Under the pieces are notes generated by a model that saw only the letters and a program-made list of their open reading frames with translations, made no database searches and was not told where the DNA came from. The position numbers and the translations under genes were made by a program. 64,000 nt of DNA, from NCBI RefSeq assembly GCF_014042345.1, contig NZ_JACEZT010000009.1, positions 62,001 to 126,000 of the forward strand, in the 5' to 3' direction. Positions within the stretch are counted from its first letter, which is position 1, and every line of letters begins with the position of its first letter. This DNA comes from Rugamonas brunnea. GTDB lineage: Bacteria > Pseudomonadota > Gammaproteobacteria > Burkholderiales > Burkholderiaceae_D. Shown here piece after piece: positions 45,298 through 56,297 of this stretch.

Positions 45298-45648
45298 ATG
45301 ACCTGGCTGGTTTTTAAATACCTGATGACGTCGGCCGTGGTGGTGGCCGTTTCAGAGTTCGCCAAACGCAGCGACAAACTCGGCGGGTTGGTGGCCGCTC
45401 TGCCGATGGTGACCTTTCTCGCCCTGATCTGGCTGCACGTCGAGCATCAACCGGAGCAGAAGATCGCCAACCATGCGTGGTACACCTTCTGGTACGTGGT
45501 GCCCACGCTGCCGATGTTCCTGGCGTTTCCCGCCCTGCTGCCGCGCATCGGTTTCTGGCCCACGCTGCTCGCCTGCGCCGGCATCACGATCGCCTGCTTC
45601 GGCGCCTTCGCGCTGCTGATGCGCCGCTTCGGCATCGATCTGCTGTAA
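45298..45648 (+). CDS. DUF3147-like small membrane protein
   Basis: A 116-residue inner-membrane protein with about four hydrophobic helices. The start WLVFKYLMTSAVVVAVSEFAKRS followed by GGLVAALPMVTFLALIWL looks like the DUF3147/GlpM-type family. ATG 45298 is preceded by GAGGAGCGAA. Role unknown. It may be the last gene of the purine operon or stand alone. Confidence 0.75.
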   Translation: MTWLVFKYLMTSAVVVAVSEFAKRSDKLGGLVAALPMVTFLALIWLHVEHQPEQKIANHAWYTFWYVVPTLPMFLAFPALLPRIGFWPTLLACAGITIACFGAFALLMRRFGIDLL

Positions 45649-45672
45649 GCGCGGCTGGCGACGCGCCAGCCT

Positions 45673-47343
45673 TCATCCCCACACCACCGCGCGCTGCTCG
45701 CCATACCATGCCGCCATGCGCTCGGAAGCCTGCGCCTCGATCTGCCTGCGCTTGATTTTCATGGTCGGCGTCAGGCAACCGTTCTCGATTGACCAGGGAT
45801 CATGCGCCACCACCAGCATCTGCAGCCGCTCATAGCTCGGCAACTGGGCATTTACGTCCTTGAGCATCGTCAGCAATTCCTGCTCCACGCGCATGCGCTC
45901 AGCCGGGTCGCCCAGCTGGCCACGCAGGTGCTCGGTCAGCACCACCAGCGCATAGGCCGCCGGCTGGCCTACGCCGGTGACCATCGATTGCTCCACCAGG
46001 GGATGGGCGTTGATCAGGTTTTCGATCGGCGCCGGTGCCACGTATTTGCCCTTGGCCGTCTTGAACACTTCCTTGAGCCGGCCCGTCAGCTTGAGCAGGC
46101 CGTCCGGGCGCCGCTCGCCCTGGTCGCCGGTGCGGAAAAAGCCGTCGGCCGTGAAACTCTCGGCGTCCAGCTCGGGGCGCTTGTAGTAGCCCACCATGCG
46201 GCCCGGCGATTTGATCAGTACTTCATGATCGTCATTGATGCGCACTTCCACACCATCGAACGGAATGCCGACATAGCCGGGCGCATTGTGTTCAGCCGTG
46301 GAGATGTGCGACAGCGCGAAATCCTCGCTCATGCCATACCCCTCCATCAAGTTCAGGCCCAGGCGCCGGTACCACGCGATCAGCTCCGGCGGTGTGGGCG
46401 CCGAACCGCTGCCGGCCAGCCGCACATGGTTCAGGCCCAGGCCGGACAACACCTTGTGCCCCATCAGTTTGCCCACCAGCGGAATACCAAGCAGGAAATC
46501 GAGCAACTTGGGCGGGATTTTTTCGAACACACCCAGCTGGAACTTGAGCCACAGGCGAGGCACGGACAGGAATAACGTGGGCCGCGCGCGCTTGATATCG
46601 TCGACGAAGGTCTCCAGGCTTTCGGCAAAATACACATGGCAGCCCGCCACCATGCTGCAGCACTCGATGTACGAGCGTTCGACCACGTGGGCCAGCGGCA
46701 GATAGGAGAGATAGCGGTCGTCCGGACCGCAATCGATGGTCTCGGCCATGATTTCAGCGGCCCGCGTGACGTTGGCAAAGCAATGCATCACGCCCTTGGG
46801 CTGGCCGGTGGAGCCGGACGTGTACACCAGCATGGCCAGCTCGTCGCCGTCGCGCGCAGGCTTGCCCGGCAATGGCGACTGGGCCGCCACCAGCGCATCC
46901 CAGCTCTCGCCCGCGTTGGCCGGCGCCAGCGGAAACGCGATGCGCGGCATGGTGGCGGGCACGCCTCCAGCCTGGTGGCTCCAGTTATCGAGCTTGCCGA
47001 CGAAGAGCAGCTTGCTGTCGCTGTGTTCGAGCACGAAGCGTATGGTGTCCGGCTCCTCGGTGGGGAAGATTTCGACGGTGGCGCATCCGGCCATCCAGAT
47101 CGCCAGTTCGGCGATGAAGCAGTGGGCGCAATTCTTCGACAGGATGGCGATGTGGCTGGCCGGCGGCAGGCCGAGCGAACGCAGATGGGCAGCCATGCGG
47201 CGGGCCTGCTCCATGCATTGCGCCCACGTGTAGTCGATCACCTGGCCGCCGCCGATGGGCTGGGTCAGATAGACCTTGCCCGGCGTGGCCTGCTCATGGG
47301 CATAAGCGTAATCGAGCAGCGTCTTGGTGCGCGTGGCTTTCAT
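45673..47343 (-). CDS. AMP-dependent long-chain acyl-CoA synthetase
   Basis: A 556-residue AMP-forming ligase that activates a fatty acid to acyl-CoA. The P-loop-like YTSGSTGQPKGVMH, the GYGMSED segment, the FFRTGDQGERRPDGLLKLTGR hinge region and the KGKYVAPAPIEN C-terminal motif are all present. The ATG at 47343 follows GGAGGAGCGAA. The sequence looks like the FadD15/FAA1-type long-chain branch, which suggests lipid metabolism. Not obviously part of either neighbouring cluster. Confidence 0.88.
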   Translation of the reverse strand: MKATRTKTLLDYAYAHEQATPGKVYLTQPIGGGQVIDYTWAQCMEQARRMAAHLRSLGLPPASHIAILSKNCAHCFIAELAIWMAGCATVEIFPTEEPDTIRFVLEHSDSKLLFVGKLDNWSHQAGGVPATMPRIAFPLAPANAGESWDALVAAQSPLPGKPARDGDELAMLVYTSGSTGQPKGVMHCFANVTRAAEIMAETIDCGPDDRYLSYLPLAHVVERSYIECCSMVAGCHVYFAESLETFVDDIKRARPTLFLSVPRLWLKFQLGVFEKIPPKLLDFLLGIPLVGKLMGHKVLSGLGLNHVRLAGSGSAPTPPELIAWYRRLGLNLMEGYGMSEDFALSHISTAEHNAPGYVGIPFDGVEVRINDDHEVLIKSPGRMVGYYKRPELDAESFTADGFFRTGDQGERRPDGLLKLTGRLKEVFKTAKGKYVAPAPIENLINAHPLVEQSMVTGVGQPAAYALVVLTEHLRGQLGDPAERMRVEQELLTMLKDVNAQLPSYERLQMLVVAHDPWSIENGCLTPTMKIKRRQIEAQASERMAAWYGEQRAVVWG

Positions 47344-47457
47344 GGTATTCGCTCCTCCGGCCTGGGTCGGCATGACGGCCGCTGGAACGCGGCACTATAT
47401 GGTGATGCTGCCATGAAAAAATTGCCAAAGCAACAGCACCATATCAAGTGCCCGTCC

Positions 47458-47868
47458 TCAGGCGCCCTGCTCCAGCCGGCGCTTCAACGCCTGCAGCACG
47501 TCGGGGAAGTCGCCCGTGACCATGGGGCCGAATTCGGCGGCGGCTGGCCCGCTGATCTCCGTGCTATACGAGACCCGGGTGCGGCCCGGCCCCAGCGCAG
47601 CGATGCGGTGATGGACCACCACCCGCGTGCCGTCGATCACGGTTTCGTCCGTGAAGCCGGCGTTTTCCTCCACCGCCAGCAGGGTGCTGGTGAACGGCTC
47701 GGAGCCCGGCGGCTGCATGTCGAACGTGGTGCCCTGCGTGAACGGGCCATGGATGGCGATGCGCTCGATGCCGGCATTCCACTGCTTCCAACCAGGGACA
47801 TCGGCGAACAACTGCCATACCTGGGCCGGCGTTGCGGTGGTTTCGATGCTCTCTTCATGTGTCCACAT
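47458..47868 (-). CDS. SRPBCC-family protein
   Basis: A 136-residue START-like protein. The N-terminal ESIETTATPAQVWQLFADVPGWKQWNAGIE is the standard opening of SRPBCC ligand-binding proteins, followed by strands of a helix-grip fold. Such proteins bind hydrophobic ligands or act as cyclases or hydrolases. Function cannot be told. It lies between the ligase and the glyoxylate operon on the same strand, with no evidence of coupling to either. Confidence 0.83.
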   Translation of the reverse strand: MWTHEESIETTATPAQVWQLFADVPGWKQWNAGIERIAIHGPFTQGTTFDMQPPGSEPFTSTLLAVEENAGFTDETVIDGTRVVVHHRIAALGPGRTRVSYSTEISGPAAAEFGPMVTGDFPDVLQALKRRLEQGA

Positions 47869-47944
47869 AACTCTCCTCTCAATCAGTACGGTCAGGCCCG
47901 GACGGGTGTGAGGATATTGTCACGACAACATTAATTAAGCAACA

Positions 47945-48772
47945 TCATTTTGCACGGGTGAGGCCCAGCACCAGCCAGACCGACAGCACGAACGGCAGCG
48001 TGTAGAAATCCAGTCGCAGGGCAGCGCCCACGGCACACAAGGCGATGCTGGCGACACCGCCGGCGCAGCGCCAGCCCCAGTGCCGCTCGTGCACCGACAA
48101 TCCAAGCACCGTCAGCGTGCTGTTGACACCCGCGCCGGTGGCGACGGCCCCCAGTGGCGCCGCCGGGGCGACCAGCGGCGCAAGCGACAGCACGCACCAA
48201 GCCAGCGCCGCACCGCCCAGGGTCCACGCGCCCCAAGGCCAACGCCCGCGCGCCAACGCCGCCCACAGCAACAACCCGAGTGCGCCCATCCCGATGAAAC
48301 TGGCCTGCCCGATCGCGCAGAAGACATACGCGAACGGCGCCATGCCGCATCCTGCCGCTGCCCGCGCCCCGTGCAGTTCCAGACCAAGCGCCGGTCCGGC
48401 GGCCTTGGACAGCCACATGACGAGCACGAACAGGAAGGTCAGCGGCGGCCATCCGAGACGCGCCATGGCCCGGGACAGCAAGGCCGTCGCGATACCGGCA
48501 AGGACGATCCAGCACAGCAGCGCCACATTGAACTGCCATGTAACACACAAGCCAACGCCGGCCAGCGCGCCATTGAAGCCGTACAAGCCGGCATCGCGCC
48601 CGGCCTGCGGGAAGTTCAGCAACCATGCGGTGCCGCTGGCGGCGCCCACGCCCAGCAGGCAACCGGCCGCCAGGGCCGGCGCCGTCAGATACAGGCAGCC
48701 CAGGAGCAGCGCCCCGAACAGCGGCGAGGACTGGAAATATATCTGGCCGATACCGGCGAGCGGCCCGCGCAT
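47945..48772 (-). CDS. Urea transporter (UT family)
   Basis: A 275-residue membrane protein with about ten helices in two repeats. The signature AGLYGFNGALAGVGLC in the first half and FYTLPFVLSVWLVL at the C-terminus fit the bacterial urea transporter family. Its ATG overlaps the pyruvate kinase stop by one base (TGATG), so it is the last gene of the glyoxylate operon. Urea is made together with glyoxylate by ureidoglycolate lyase, which gives a reason for a transporter here. Direction of flow is unknown. Confidence 0.82.
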   Translation of the reverse strand: MRGPLAGIGQIYFQSSPLFGALLLGCLYLTAPALAAGCLLGVGAASGTAWLLNFPQAGRDAGLYGFNGALAGVGLCVTWQFNVALLCWIVLAGIATALLSRAMARLGWPPLTFLFVLVMWLSKAAGPALGLELHGARAAAGCGMAPFAYVFCAIGQASFIGMGALGLLLWAALARGRWPWGAWTLGGAALAWCVLSLAPLVAPAAPLGAVATGAGVNSTLTVLGLSVHERHWGWRCAGGVASIALCAVGAALRLDFYTLPFVLSVWLVLGLTRAK

Positions 48773-50217
48773 CAAGCCGCGGCCGCGTCCTGCGTGGGCC
48801 AGATCTGGGCGATGCGCAACAGGTTGGTGCTGCCCGGCTGGCCGAACGGCACGCCCGCCGTAATGGCGATCTGGTCGCCCGGCTTGGCGAAACCTTCCGC
48901 CAGTGCGGCCTGGCAGGCCGCCGCCACCATGCGTGCCTCGTTGCGCACGTCGGGACTGACGGTGGTGTGCACGCCCCAGGCCAGCGCCAGCCGCCGCGCC
49001 GTGGACAGGTTGGGCGTGATGCTGAGGATGGGCGCCATCGGCCGCTCGCGCGCCGCCCGCAAGCTGGTGTGGCCGGAGCTGGTGTAGGTCACCGTGGCCA
49101 CCGCGCCCAGGATGCCGGTCACGTCGCGCAGGGCCGAGCAGATCGCGTCGCCGCTGTTGGGCAGCGGCGCCTGGTTCTGCGCGGCGATCATCTGGCGGTA
49201 CAGGGGGTCCTTCTCCACTTCGCGGATGATGCGGTCCATGATGCTGACGGCAGCCGTAGGATAGGCGCCGCTGGCCGATTCGGCGGACAGCATCACGGCG
49301 TCGGCGCCGTCGTAGATGGCGCTGGCCACATCGGAGGCCTCGGCGCGGGTGGGCACCGGCGAGGAGATCATCGATTCCAGCATCTGGGTCGCGATCACGA
49401 TAGGCTTGCCGTGCTGGCGGCAGGTGCGCAGGATGCGCTTCTGCACGCCCGGCACGCGCTCGGGCGGCAATTCCACGCCCAGATCACCGCGCGCCACCAT
49501 CACGGCGTCCGAGGCGGCCACGATCGCGTCCAGCCCGTCCAGCGCGGCCGGCTTTTCCAGCTTGGCCAGCAAGGCGGCGCGGTTGCCGATGATGGCGCGG
49601 GCCTGGTGCAGGTCTTCCGGCCGCTGCACGAACGACAGCGCCACCCAGTCCGCGCCCATGTCAAGCGCGAAGTCCAGGTCGCGCAAGTCCTTCTGGGTCA
49701 GCGCGGGAATCGGCAGCACCACGTCGGGCACATTGACGCCCTTGCGGTCCGACAGCACGCCGCCGGTGACGACGCGGGTGCGGATCGCGCGCTTGTCGGC
49801 GCTGCGGCCTAACACGGCCAGCCGCAGCTTGCCATCGTCCAGCAACAGCGACTGGCCGGCGTCGATCACCTCGAACAGTTCCGGGTGCGGCAGGCAGACG
49901 CGCGTGCCGTCGCCGGGCGCGGGGTCGCGGTCGAGCGTGAATTCGGCGCCTTCGGCCAGCGTCACCTTGCCGGCGGCGAACTGGCCGACACGCAGTTTGG
50001 GACCTTGCAGGTCGGCCAGGATGGCGATGGGCCGCCCTGCTTCGCGCTCGATCTGGCGCACGATGTCGCAGCGGGCCTGGTGGTCGGCGTGGCTGCCGTG
50101 GCTGAAATTGAAGCGGAACACGTCCGCTCCCGCGTCGAACAGGGCTTTGATTGCCTCTTTGGTACTGGTGGCTGGGCCGAGCGTGGCCACGATCTTGGCC
50201 TGGCGTTGACGTCGCAT
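48772..50217 (-). CDS. pyk: Pyruvate kinase
   Basis: A 481-residue pyruvate kinase (phosphoenolpyruvate + ADP to pyruvate + ATP). Motifs are AKIVATLGPATS, FRFNFSHGSHADH, ADLQGPKLRVG, MVARGDLGVELPPERVP, and IATQMLESMISSPVPTRAEASDVA. The gene follows ttuD in a gcl-hyi-glxR-ttuD-pyk order, also known from Pseudomonas putida. It completes a route from glyoxylate to pyruvate, via glycerate-2-phosphate and enolase. It is probably a dedicated isozyme, with another kinase elsewhere. Confidence 0.93.
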   Translation of the reverse strand: MRRQRQAKIVATLGPATSTKEAIKALFDAGADVFRFNFSHGSHADHQARCDIVRQIEREAGRPIAILADLQGPKLRVGQFAAGKVTLAEGAEFTLDRDPAPGDGTRVCLPHPELFEVIDAGQSLLLDDGKLRLAVLGRSADKRAIRTRVVTGGVLSDRKGVNVPDVVLPIPALTQKDLRDLDFALDMGADWVALSFVQRPEDLHQARAIIGNRAALLAKLEKPAALDGLDAIVAASDAVMVARGDLGVELPPERVPGVQKRILRTCRQHGKPIVIATQMLESMISSPVPTRAEASDVASAIYDGADAVMLSAESASGAYPTAAVSIMDRIIREVEKDPLYRQMIAAQNQAPLPNSGDAICSALRDVTGILGAVATVTYTSSGHTSLRAARERPMAPILSITPNLSTARRLALAWGVHTTVSPDVRNEARMVAAACQAALAEGFAKPGDQIAITAGVPFGQPGSTNLLRIAQIWPTQDAAAA

Positions 50218-50257
50218 GTTGTCTCCGTTATTCGTTGTAGTGTGTTCGCGGCCGGGC

Positions 50258-51526
50258 TTACAGCACCAGCACGGCGCGGAAGTCGTTGACGTTGGTCCGG
50301 GTCGGGCCGCTCACCACCAGGTCATCGAGTGCGCTGAAGAAGCCGTAACCGTCGTTGTTCTCCAGCAGGGTGCGGGCGCGCAGGTCCTTTTCGGCCGCGC
50401 GCGCCAACGAATCCGGGGCGTACAGGGCGCCGGCGTTGTCTTCCGAGCCGTCGATACCGTCCGTATCGCAGGCGACGGCATGGATGCCGGGATGGCCATC
50501 GAGCGCCACCGCGAGGCTGAGCAGGAATTCCGCATTGCGCCCGCCGCGCCCGGAACCGCGCACCGTCACCGTCGTCTCGCCGCCCGAAATGATCACGCAC
50601 GGGCGCTGGAACGGCTGGCCGCGCGTGGCCACCTGTTTGGCCATGGCCGCGTGGACCAGGGCCACGTCGCGCGCTTCGCCTTCAATCCCGTCGGACAGGA
50701 TGTAGGGCGTGATACCGGCCGCGCGCGCATGGCTGGCCGCCGCCTCCAGCGCATCCTGGGCGATGGCGATCACGTGGTGCTCATTGCGGGCGAAGCGCGG
50801 ATCATCGGGCTTGGGCGTCTCGCCGGCGCCCGTCTCCAGGTGCTCGCGCACGCTGCCGGGAGTGTCGATGCCGTACTTGCGCAACACCGCCAGCGCGTCG
50901 GCGCAGGTGGTCGGATCGGGCAAGGTGGGACCGCTGGCGATCACGCCGGGGTCGTCGCCGGGCACGTCCGAAATCAGCAGCGTGACCACGCGCGCCGGCG
51001 CGCAGGCCAGCGCCAGCCGGCCGCCCTTGATGGCCGACAGGTGCTTGCGCACGCAGTTCATCTCCGAAATCGTGGCGCCGCTCTTGAGCAAAGCGCGGTT
51101 GACGGCCTGCTTCTGCTCCAGCGTGATGCCGGGGGCGGGCAGCGCGAGGAGCGACGAGCCGCCACCCGAGATCAGGCACAGCACCAGGTCGTTCTCGCTC
51201 AGGCCGCGCACCATCTCCATCATGCGGCTGGCGGCGCGCCGGCCGGCTTCGTCGGGCACCGGATGGGCGGCCTCGATCACTTCAATGCGCTGGCAATCGA
51301 CGCCGTGTTCGTAGCGCGTGACCACCAGGCCGGAAAGGTCGCCCTTCCAGTGCTGCTCGACGGCGCGGGCCATGGCGGCCGCGCCCTTGCCGGCGCCGAT
51401 CACCAGCGTGCGGCCGTTGACGGGCGGTTCGGGCAAGTAGTCGGGCAGGCACTTGGCCGCGCTCACAGCGTCCACCGCGCTGCCATACAGGTCCAGGAGG
51501 AATTGACGTGGATTCAAGGTACTCAT
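50258..51526 (-). CDS. ttuD: Glycerate 2-kinase (TtuD/MOFRL family)
   Basis: A 422-residue enzyme of the DUF4147/MOFRL type glycerate kinase family. It carries LVIGAGKGAAAMARAVEQHW, CLISGGGSSLLALP, GPTLPDPTTCADAL and the C-terminal MOFRL-like CVIISGGETTVTVRGSG and DTDGIDGSEDNAGAL regions. It phosphorylates D-glycerate to 2-phosphoglycerate. Older annotations call it hydroxypyruvate reductase. It is placed between glxR and pyk and accepts the product of GlxR. Confidence 0.9.
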   Translation of the reverse strand: MSTLNPRQFLLDLYGSAVDAVSAAKCLPDYLPEPPVNGRTLVIGAGKGAAAMARAVEQHWKGDLSGLVVTRYEHGVDCQRIEVIEAAHPVPDEAGRRAASRMMEMVRGLSENDLVLCLISGGGSSLLALPAPGITLEQKQAVNRALLKSGATISEMNCVRKHLSAIKGGRLALACAPARVVTLLISDVPGDDPGVIASGPTLPDPTTCADALAVLRKYGIDTPGSVREHLETGAGETPKPDDPRFARNEHHVIAIAQDALEAAASHARAAGITPYILSDGIEGEARDVALVHAAMAKQVATRGQPFQRPCVIISGGETTVTVRGSGRGGRNAEFLLSLAVALDGHPGIHAVACDTDGIDGSEDNAGALYAPDSLARAAEKDLRARTLLENNDGYGFFSALDDLVVSGPTRTNVNDFRAVLVL

Positions 51527-51613
51527 CCGGTGTGCTTTCTAAAAAAATGCGGCGACCGTCAGGCGCAGGGAGTTGCGGGCCGCCGCATGCAAGGTAACAG
51601 GGCCAGGGCGCGA

Positions 51614-52501
51614 TCAGGCTTCCGCGATCTGGTGATTGGACATGATCTCGATGGCGCGGCACAGGGCCGAGTGGTCCATGCCGCCCAGACCATTGGCGGC
51701 GCAGGCGTTCATCAGCTCCTGGGCCATGGCCGTATTCGGCAGCGACACGCCCATCGTCTTCGCGCCCTGCAGCGCCAGGTTCAGGTCCTTCTGGTGCAGC
51801 TCAATGCGGAAGCCGGGGTTGAAGGTGCGCTTGACCATGCGCTCACCGTGCACTTCCAGGATGCGCGAGTTGGCGAAGCCGCCCATCAGCGCCTGGCGCA
51901 CCTTGGCCGGATCGGCGCCGGCCTTGGAGGCGAACAGCAAAGCCTCGGCCACGGCCTGGATGTTGAGCGCCACGATGATCTGGTTGGCCACCTTGGTGGT
52001 CTGGCCATCGCCGTTGCCGCCCACCAGCGTGATGTTCTTGCCCATCAGTTCGAACAGCGGCTTGACGGTCTGGAAGGCTTCTTCCGAGCCGCCCACCATG
52101 ATGGTCAGCGAGGCCGCTTTGGCGCCCACTTCGCCGCCCGACACGGGCGCATCCAGGTATTCGCAATCGAGCGCGTTGATCTTCTTGGCGAACTTCTTGG
52201 TTTCGATGGGCGAGATCGAGCTCATATCGACCACGATGGTGCGCGGACGCAGGCCTTCAGCCACGCCTTTTTCACCGAACAATGCGGCTTCAACGTGCGG
52301 CGTATCGGGCACCATGATGATGATGATGTCCGACCGCATGGCCACTTCGGCGGCCGAGGTGCAGACCGTGGCGCCGCCTTCGATCAGGGCGAACGGCGGG
52401 TTCTTGATATCGTGCAGGAACAGCTTGTGGCCGCCGTTCAGCAGGTGTTGCGCCATCGGTGCGCCCATGATACCCAGACCAATAAATCCAACTCGAGACA
52501 T
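51614..52501 (-). CDS. glxR: Tartronate semialdehyde reductase
   Basis: A 295-residue beta-hydroxyacid dehydrogenase. Features are the NAD(P) fold GFIGLGIMGAPMAQHLLNGG at the N-terminus, DAPVSGGEVGAKAASLTIMV, and the catalytic Lys region GDGQTTKVANQIIVALN. It reduces tartronate semialdehyde to D-glycerate. In the operon it follows gcl and hyi and precedes ttuD. Confidence 0.93.
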   Translation of the reverse strand: MSRVGFIGLGIMGAPMAQHLLNGGHKLFLHDIKNPPFALIEGGATVCTSAAEVAMRSDIIIIMVPDTPHVEAALFGEKGVAEGLRPRTIVVDMSSISPIETKKFAKKINALDCEYLDAPVSGGEVGAKAASLTIMVGGSEEAFQTVKPLFELMGKNITLVGGNGDGQTTKVANQIIVALNIQAVAEALLFASKAGADPAKVRQALMGGFANSRILEVHGERMVKRTFNPGFRIELHQKDLNLALQGAKTMGVSLPNTAMAQELMNACAANGLGGMDHSALCRAIEIMSNHQIAEA

Positions 52502-52548
52502 GATGATTTCCTTTGCTAGTGTGATGTATGTGACGTTGTGACCTGCCG

Positions 52549-53328
52549 TTACAGTCCATGGGCAGCGCGCCAGCCCAGTCCTTCCAGGGTGGTGGTGCGC
52601 GGCTTGTATTCGCAGCCGATCCAGCCGTCGTAGCCAAGCGCGGACAGATGGCCAAACAGGAAGCGGTAGTTGATCTCGCCCGTGCCCGGTTCGTTGCGGC
52701 CAGGGTTGTCGGCCAGTTGCACATGGCGGATCAGCGGCAGGTTGGCCTTGATCGTGTTCGCCAGCTCACCCTCCATGCGCTGCATGTGGTAGATGTCGTA
52801 CTGGATGAACAGGTTGTCCGACCCGGTTTCCCCGATGATGCTGGCGGCCTGGCTGGTGCGCGACAGGAAGAAGCCGGGAATATCGAAGGTGTTGATCGGT
52901 TCGATCAGCAGGCGGATACCCTCCTCCTTCAGCGCGGCGGCGGCGAACGTGAGGTTGGCCACCACGGTGCGATGCGCCGCCTCCTGGCTGACGCCGGGCG
53001 GGACGATGCCGACCAGGCAGTTAAGCTGCTTCACGCCCAGCTGTTTGGCGTAGCTGATGGCCGTGTGGACACCGGCGCGGAATTCCTCTACCCGGTCCGG
53101 GTGGCAGGCGATGCCGCGCTCGCCGGCTTCCCAGTTACCGGCCGGGAGGTTGTGCAATACCAGTTCCAGCTTGTTCTCCTGCAGGCGCTGGGCCAGATCT
53201 TTCGCCTCGAAGGCATAGGGGAACAGGAATTCCACAGCTTCGAATCCGGCCTTGGCAGCCGCCTCAAAGCGGTCCAGGAACGGGACTTCGTTAAACAGCA
53301 TCGTCAGATTGGCGGCGAGCTTCGTCAT
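52549..53328 (-). CDS. hyi: Hydroxypyruvate isomerase
   Basis: A 259-residue TIM-barrel enzyme of the xylose-isomerase-like superfamily. Motifs are NLTMLFNEVPFLDRFEAAAK, EFLFPYAF, LLIEPINTFDIPGFFLS, and IGCEYKPR at the end. It interconverts hydroxypyruvate and tartronate semialdehyde. It is the second gene of the glyoxylate operon, located 32 nt after gcl. Confidence 0.93.
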   Translation of the reverse strand: MTKLAANLTMLFNEVPFLDRFEAAAKAGFEAVEFLFPYAFEAKDLAQRLQENKLELVLHNLPAGNWEAGERGIACHPDRVEEFRAGVHTAISYAKQLGVKQLNCLVGIVPPGVSQEAAHRTVVANLTFAAAALKEEGIRLLIEPINTFDIPGFFLSRTSQAASIIGETGSDNLFIQYDIYHMQRMEGELANTIKANLPLIRHVQLADNPGRNEPGTGEINYRFLFGHLSALGYDGWIGCEYKPRTTTLEGLGWRAAHGL

Positions 53329-53360
53329 TTCACTTCCTTTCGTATCCGGTAGGTGATGCT

Positions 53361-55136
<1,776 letters not shown>

Positions 55137-55223
55137 GCTGTACTCCCTTGTATGTGTAAGGATTGACTGATGAATGGATGCTACCGGCAAAAAGCGGCGG
55201 TGATAAGAAGACAAACTCTCGCT

Positions 55224-55250
55224 TTATTCGATACTGGAAATATCGAATAA
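55224..55250. promoter_or_regulatory. Perfect inverted repeat in gcl/LysR intergenic region
   Basis: TTATTCGATA-N7-TATCGAATAA, two perfectly complementary 10-bp arms. It lies between the gcl and LysR starts, 88 and 18 nt away respectively. It has the size and symmetry of a LysR operator and most probably binds the adjacent LysR protein. Confidence 0.6.
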
Positions 55251-55268
55251 CTGTGGAATAATGTGGAT

Positions 55269-56174
55269 ATGGACAAACTCACCCAAATCGAAGCCTTCGT
55301 GGAAGTGGCCGAAAAGGGCAGCCTGGTGCGCGCCGCGCTGGGCCAGCACATCACGCCTGTGATGCTGGGCCGCCGCATCGACGCGCTGGAAAAGCGCCTC
55401 GGCGTGAAGCTGATGCACCGCACCACGCGGCACCTGACGCTGACCGAGCAAGGCACGCTGTATCTCGATCATTGCCGCAAGCTGCTGGCCGACCTGGGGC
55501 ACGCGGACCGCATGGTGTCTGAAGGCCGCCACCGCGCCACCGGCCACCTGACCGTATCCGCGCCGGCCGCGTTCGGGCGCAAGCACGTGGCGCCGCACGC
55601 GGCAGGCTTCGTGCGCGCCCACCCGGACGTGCAGATCTCGTTCAACCTGACGGACCGCGTGGTGGACCTGGTGCGCGATGGTTACGACGTCGGCATCCGC
55701 ATCGGCGGCGTGATCGACCCCAGCTTCGTCGCCGTCAAACTGGCCAGCAACCGCCGCGTGGTGTGCGGCACGCCCGAATACTTCGAGCGCCACGGCATCC
55801 CCCGCACGCTCGATGACCTCGCGAACCACAACTGCCTGGCCTTCAACCTGCAGGGCGGCCAGCAACGGGGCTGGTATTTCCAGGACCAGGGCAAGCAGGT
55901 CACGGTAAGGGCCGACGGCAACCTGAATTGCAACGACGGCGAACTGCTGCACCGCTGGGCGACGGAAGGCCTGGGGCTGGCGTGGCGCTCATCGTGGGAA
56001 ATCCAGGCGCAACTGGCCTCGGGTGAACTGATCACGGTGCTGGACGACTACGCCCTGCCCCAGTACGACATCATGGCCGTCTACCCCCAGCAGCGGCACC
56101 TGCCGGCCAAGGTGCGGTTCTTCATCGACATGCTGAAAGAAGTCTACGCGCGCCCCGATTATTGGCTAAAGTGA
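55269..56174 (+). CDS. LysR-family regulator of the glyoxylate operon
   Basis: A 301-residue LysR protein. The HTH segment LTQIEAFVEVAEKGSLVRAALG is followed by an effector domain of the CrgA branch with VDLVRDGYDVGIRIGG. I chose ATG 55269; a GTG at 55263 is an alternative. Divergent from gcl with a perfect inverted repeat between them, so it probably regulates the gcl-hyi-glxR-ttuD-pyk-urea transporter operon. The inducer could be glyoxylate, glycerate or a ureide. Confidence 0.88.
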   Translation: MDKLTQIEAFVEVAEKGSLVRAALGQHITPVMLGRRIDALEKRLGVKLMHRTTRHLTLTEQGTLYLDHCRKLLADLGHADRMVSEGRHRATGHLTVSAPAAFGRKHVAPHAAGFVRAHPDVQISFNLTDRVVDLVRDGYDVGIRIGGVIDPSFVAVKLASNRRVVCGTPEYFERHGIPRTLDDLANHNCLAFNLQGGQQRGWYFQDQGKQVTVRADGNLNCNDGELLHRWATEGLGLAWRSSWEIQAQLASGELITVLDDYALPQYDIMAVYPQQRHLPAKVRFFIDMLKEVYARPDYWLK

Positions 56175-56297
56175 CAGGAAGCGGCATGTTGGCCAGTGCG
56201 ACCGGTTCCGCCCCTTGCGGCGGCGGGCAAAGGGCAGTAGTCTCTCGCATGACTTCCACACTCAGTGGCAACCCGCTCAAGATTCACGGAGACACCT

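Noticed and set aside
50258..51526. Naming this gene hydroxypyruvate reductase
   Set aside because: That label is common for TtuD, but the motifs and operon order fit the MOFRL-type glycerate 2-kinase.
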